NCBI RefSeq assembly: GCF_001730225.1 | Contig: NZ_MIJE01000030.1 | Location: 186,001 to 250,000 of the forward strand | From: Desulfuribacillus alkaliarsenatis | GTDB lineage: Bacteria > Bacillota > Bacilli > Desulfuribacillales > Desulfuribacillaceae | DNA length: 64,000 nt | Direction: 5' to 3' | In this document: in pieces, positions 63,255-64,000 of the stretch | Position numbering within the stretch: position 1 is the stretch's first letter | How the letters are laid out: every line of letters begins with the position of its first letter | Made by a program: the position numbers and the translations under genes | The notes under the pieces: generated by a model | Databases searched by the model: none | The model's input: only the letters and a program-made list of their open reading frames with translations | Told to the model about the DNA's origin: nothing

Positions 63255-63857
63255 ATGAAACATATTGAACGGATGACAGAGTTAACAGGGCGTTATACGC
63301 TAGACAAATTAGTAGCACTACTACCAACATACCAAAATGCGGGAAATGCCACCGAGGTAATCTGGAGTGATGGAGAGCGCTTAATCATACACAAGAAGCT
63401 TAAATATGTGTTACATGATTTTAAGCGTAAATCTTTATATAACGTAGATTTACTTATGAAGGAGCAGCAAGTGTGCTTTGCTAGAAAGCAGATTTTACCT
63501 GTACCTATTAGTCCGCGTTGTATTCTAGTGCCAATTAAGTATAGAAAACCTATAGGTGAGAATGATGGAGCTTATGGGTACGTATCAGTGGACTGGATAG
63601 AGTCAGTAGAAGAGATTAATTCACAAGGTTTAGATTACTCGGTTATCATTCTTAAGGATAATTTAGGGGAGCTATCTACTATCACTAAATCAAGAATATT
63701 GAAGCAGTTGATAATGATTGTGCAAACCGTGGGACGACAAAGTTTTTCCAATGTCCATGCTAATGAATATTGCAGTGTATATGGCAATGCATATGATACT
63801 GTACTTGAGAATAAGCGAAATTATGGTGTGCAGGAACTAGTAATATCTATTAAATAG
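63255..63857 (+). CDS. ComK-like protein, tentative
   Basis: A 200-residue soluble protein. The central part (ISPRCILVPIKYRKP, then YGYVSVDWIESVEEI, then VIILKDNLGELSTITKS) follows the strand order of the competence transcription factor ComK, which binds A/T boxes in pairs. The N-terminal ~60 residues differ and I see no certain DNA-binding motif. It has a strong promoter of its own. GGAGGGAACGG precedes ATG 63255. The family call is tentative. Confidence 0.4.
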   Translation: MKHIERMTELTGRYTLDKLVALLPTYQNAGNATEVIWSDGERLIIHKKLKYVLHDFKRKSLYNVDLLMKEQQVCFARKQILPVPISPRCILVPIKYRKPIGENDGAYGYVSVDWIESVEEINSQGLDYSVIILKDNLGELSTITKSRILKQLIMIVQTVGRQSFSNVHANEYCSVYGNAYDTVLENKRNYGVQELVISIK

Positions 63858-63895
63858 TTAGATTGATAAGCTGTTAAAAACCATTATTATGAAGT

Positions 63896-63924
63896 TTGAT
63901 AAGATTTTAAATCGATGTTATAAT
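63896..63924 (+). promoter_or_regulatory. Strong sigma-A promoter of the AbrB-type gene
   Basis: TTGATA (63896-63901), a 17-base spacer and a perfect TATAAT (63919-63924). Confidence 0.8.
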
Positions 63925-63933
63925 TGTTATAAC
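63917..63933. promoter_or_regulatory. Palindromic operator on the -10 box
   Basis: GTTATAA-TTG-TTATAAC, a perfect 7-3-7 inverted repeat covering the -10 box. This is as expected for autorepression by the AbrB/MazE-like product of the gene that follows. Confidence 0.55.
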
Positions 63934-63957
63934 GATTTTGATTAGAGGTGGTATAAT

Positions 63958-64000
63958 ATGAATAATGCAGAGCGGAAGATAACTAAAATAGGAAATTCAT
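63958..64000 (+). CDS. SpoVT/AbrB-type DNA-binding protein, start only
   Basis: Only the first 14 codons are in the window. MNNAERKITKIGNS is the usual opening of the swapped-hairpin AbrB/MazE domain (K-x-x-K-I-G-N-S). Such proteins are often antitoxins; a toxin gene may follow outside the window. ATG 63958 follows AGAGGTGGT. Confidence 0.65.
   Translation, partial: MNNAERKITKIGNS

Noticed and set aside
1-64000. tRNA, rRNA or CRISPR features
   Set aside because: No tRNA cloverleaf, rRNA core sequence or regularly spaced repeats were noticed on reading; a dedicated scan could still find a small RNA.

Overview
The window looks like chromosomal DNA of a spore-former-like, low-GC Gram-positive bacterium (Bacillota, Bacilli/Bacillales type). 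The evidence is the AT-rich composition, strong AGGAGG-type ribosome sites, GTG/TTG starts, sigma-A promoters of the TTGNNN-17-TATAAT type, SLH-domain surface proteins, a ywfO-ywgA pair, a ComK-like protein and a YigZ homologue. The species cannot be named from the sequence alone. No rRNA, tRNA or CRISPR array was seen.

Layout. 1-3,400: the end of a yigZ gene, a FAD-dependent oxidoreductase, and an MntA-HepT toxin-antitoxin pair with an extra small gene in front. 3,400-12,700: surface polysaccharide genes in two divergent groups (O-antigen ligase/polymerase-like proteins, a GT4 glycosyltransferase, a MurJ-type flippase, and a 1000-residue membrane protein with FG-GAP-like motifs). 12,700-22,100: cell-surface proteins, namely a probable major S-layer protein with a densely structured leader and two possible in-frame starts, a stalk-domain/TolC-like protein, an SLH subtilase, and an SLH protein with repeats. 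22,389-49,583: one long plus-strand glycan locus. 49,660-53,830: a minus-strand MacB-like ABC exporter operon. 53,990-58,810: a VanZ-like protein, a candidate invertible segment and its tyrosine recombinase. 58,990-64,000: HD hydrolase, YwgA, a SurA-like lipoprotein, an AAA/DUF4143 ATPase, a ComK-like protein and the start of an AbrB-type gene.

The glycan locus is coherent. It can make two unusual sugars: UDP-diacetamido-trideoxyglucose (PglF/E/D-like, with a PglC-like initiating transferase) and a UDP-2,3-diacetamido-glucuronic acid type sugar (WbpA/B/E/D-like). It also carries a complete PAPS supply (ATP sulfurylase, SLC13 transporter, APS kinase, CysQ phosphatase) with no PAPS reductase. 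Four sulfotransferase domains are present, and three polysaccharide-deacetylase-like domains. One deacetylase domain is fused to a sulfotransferase, an arrangement like animal heparan N-deacetylase/N-sulfotransferase. The inference is a sulfated, possibly N-sulfated, surface glycan, perhaps on the S-layer or SLH proteins next door.

The most striking signal is a perfect 36-bp inverted repeat (54581-54616 and 57865-57900). It brackets two convergent unrelated genes, an NTPase/TPR protein and an ATP-grasp ligase, and lies against a complete tyrosine recombinase gene. The repeat carries the ribosome-binding site used by both genes and the stop codon of the recombinase, so inversion would swap which gene follows each flank without damaging any reading frame. 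This looks like a two-state phase switch.
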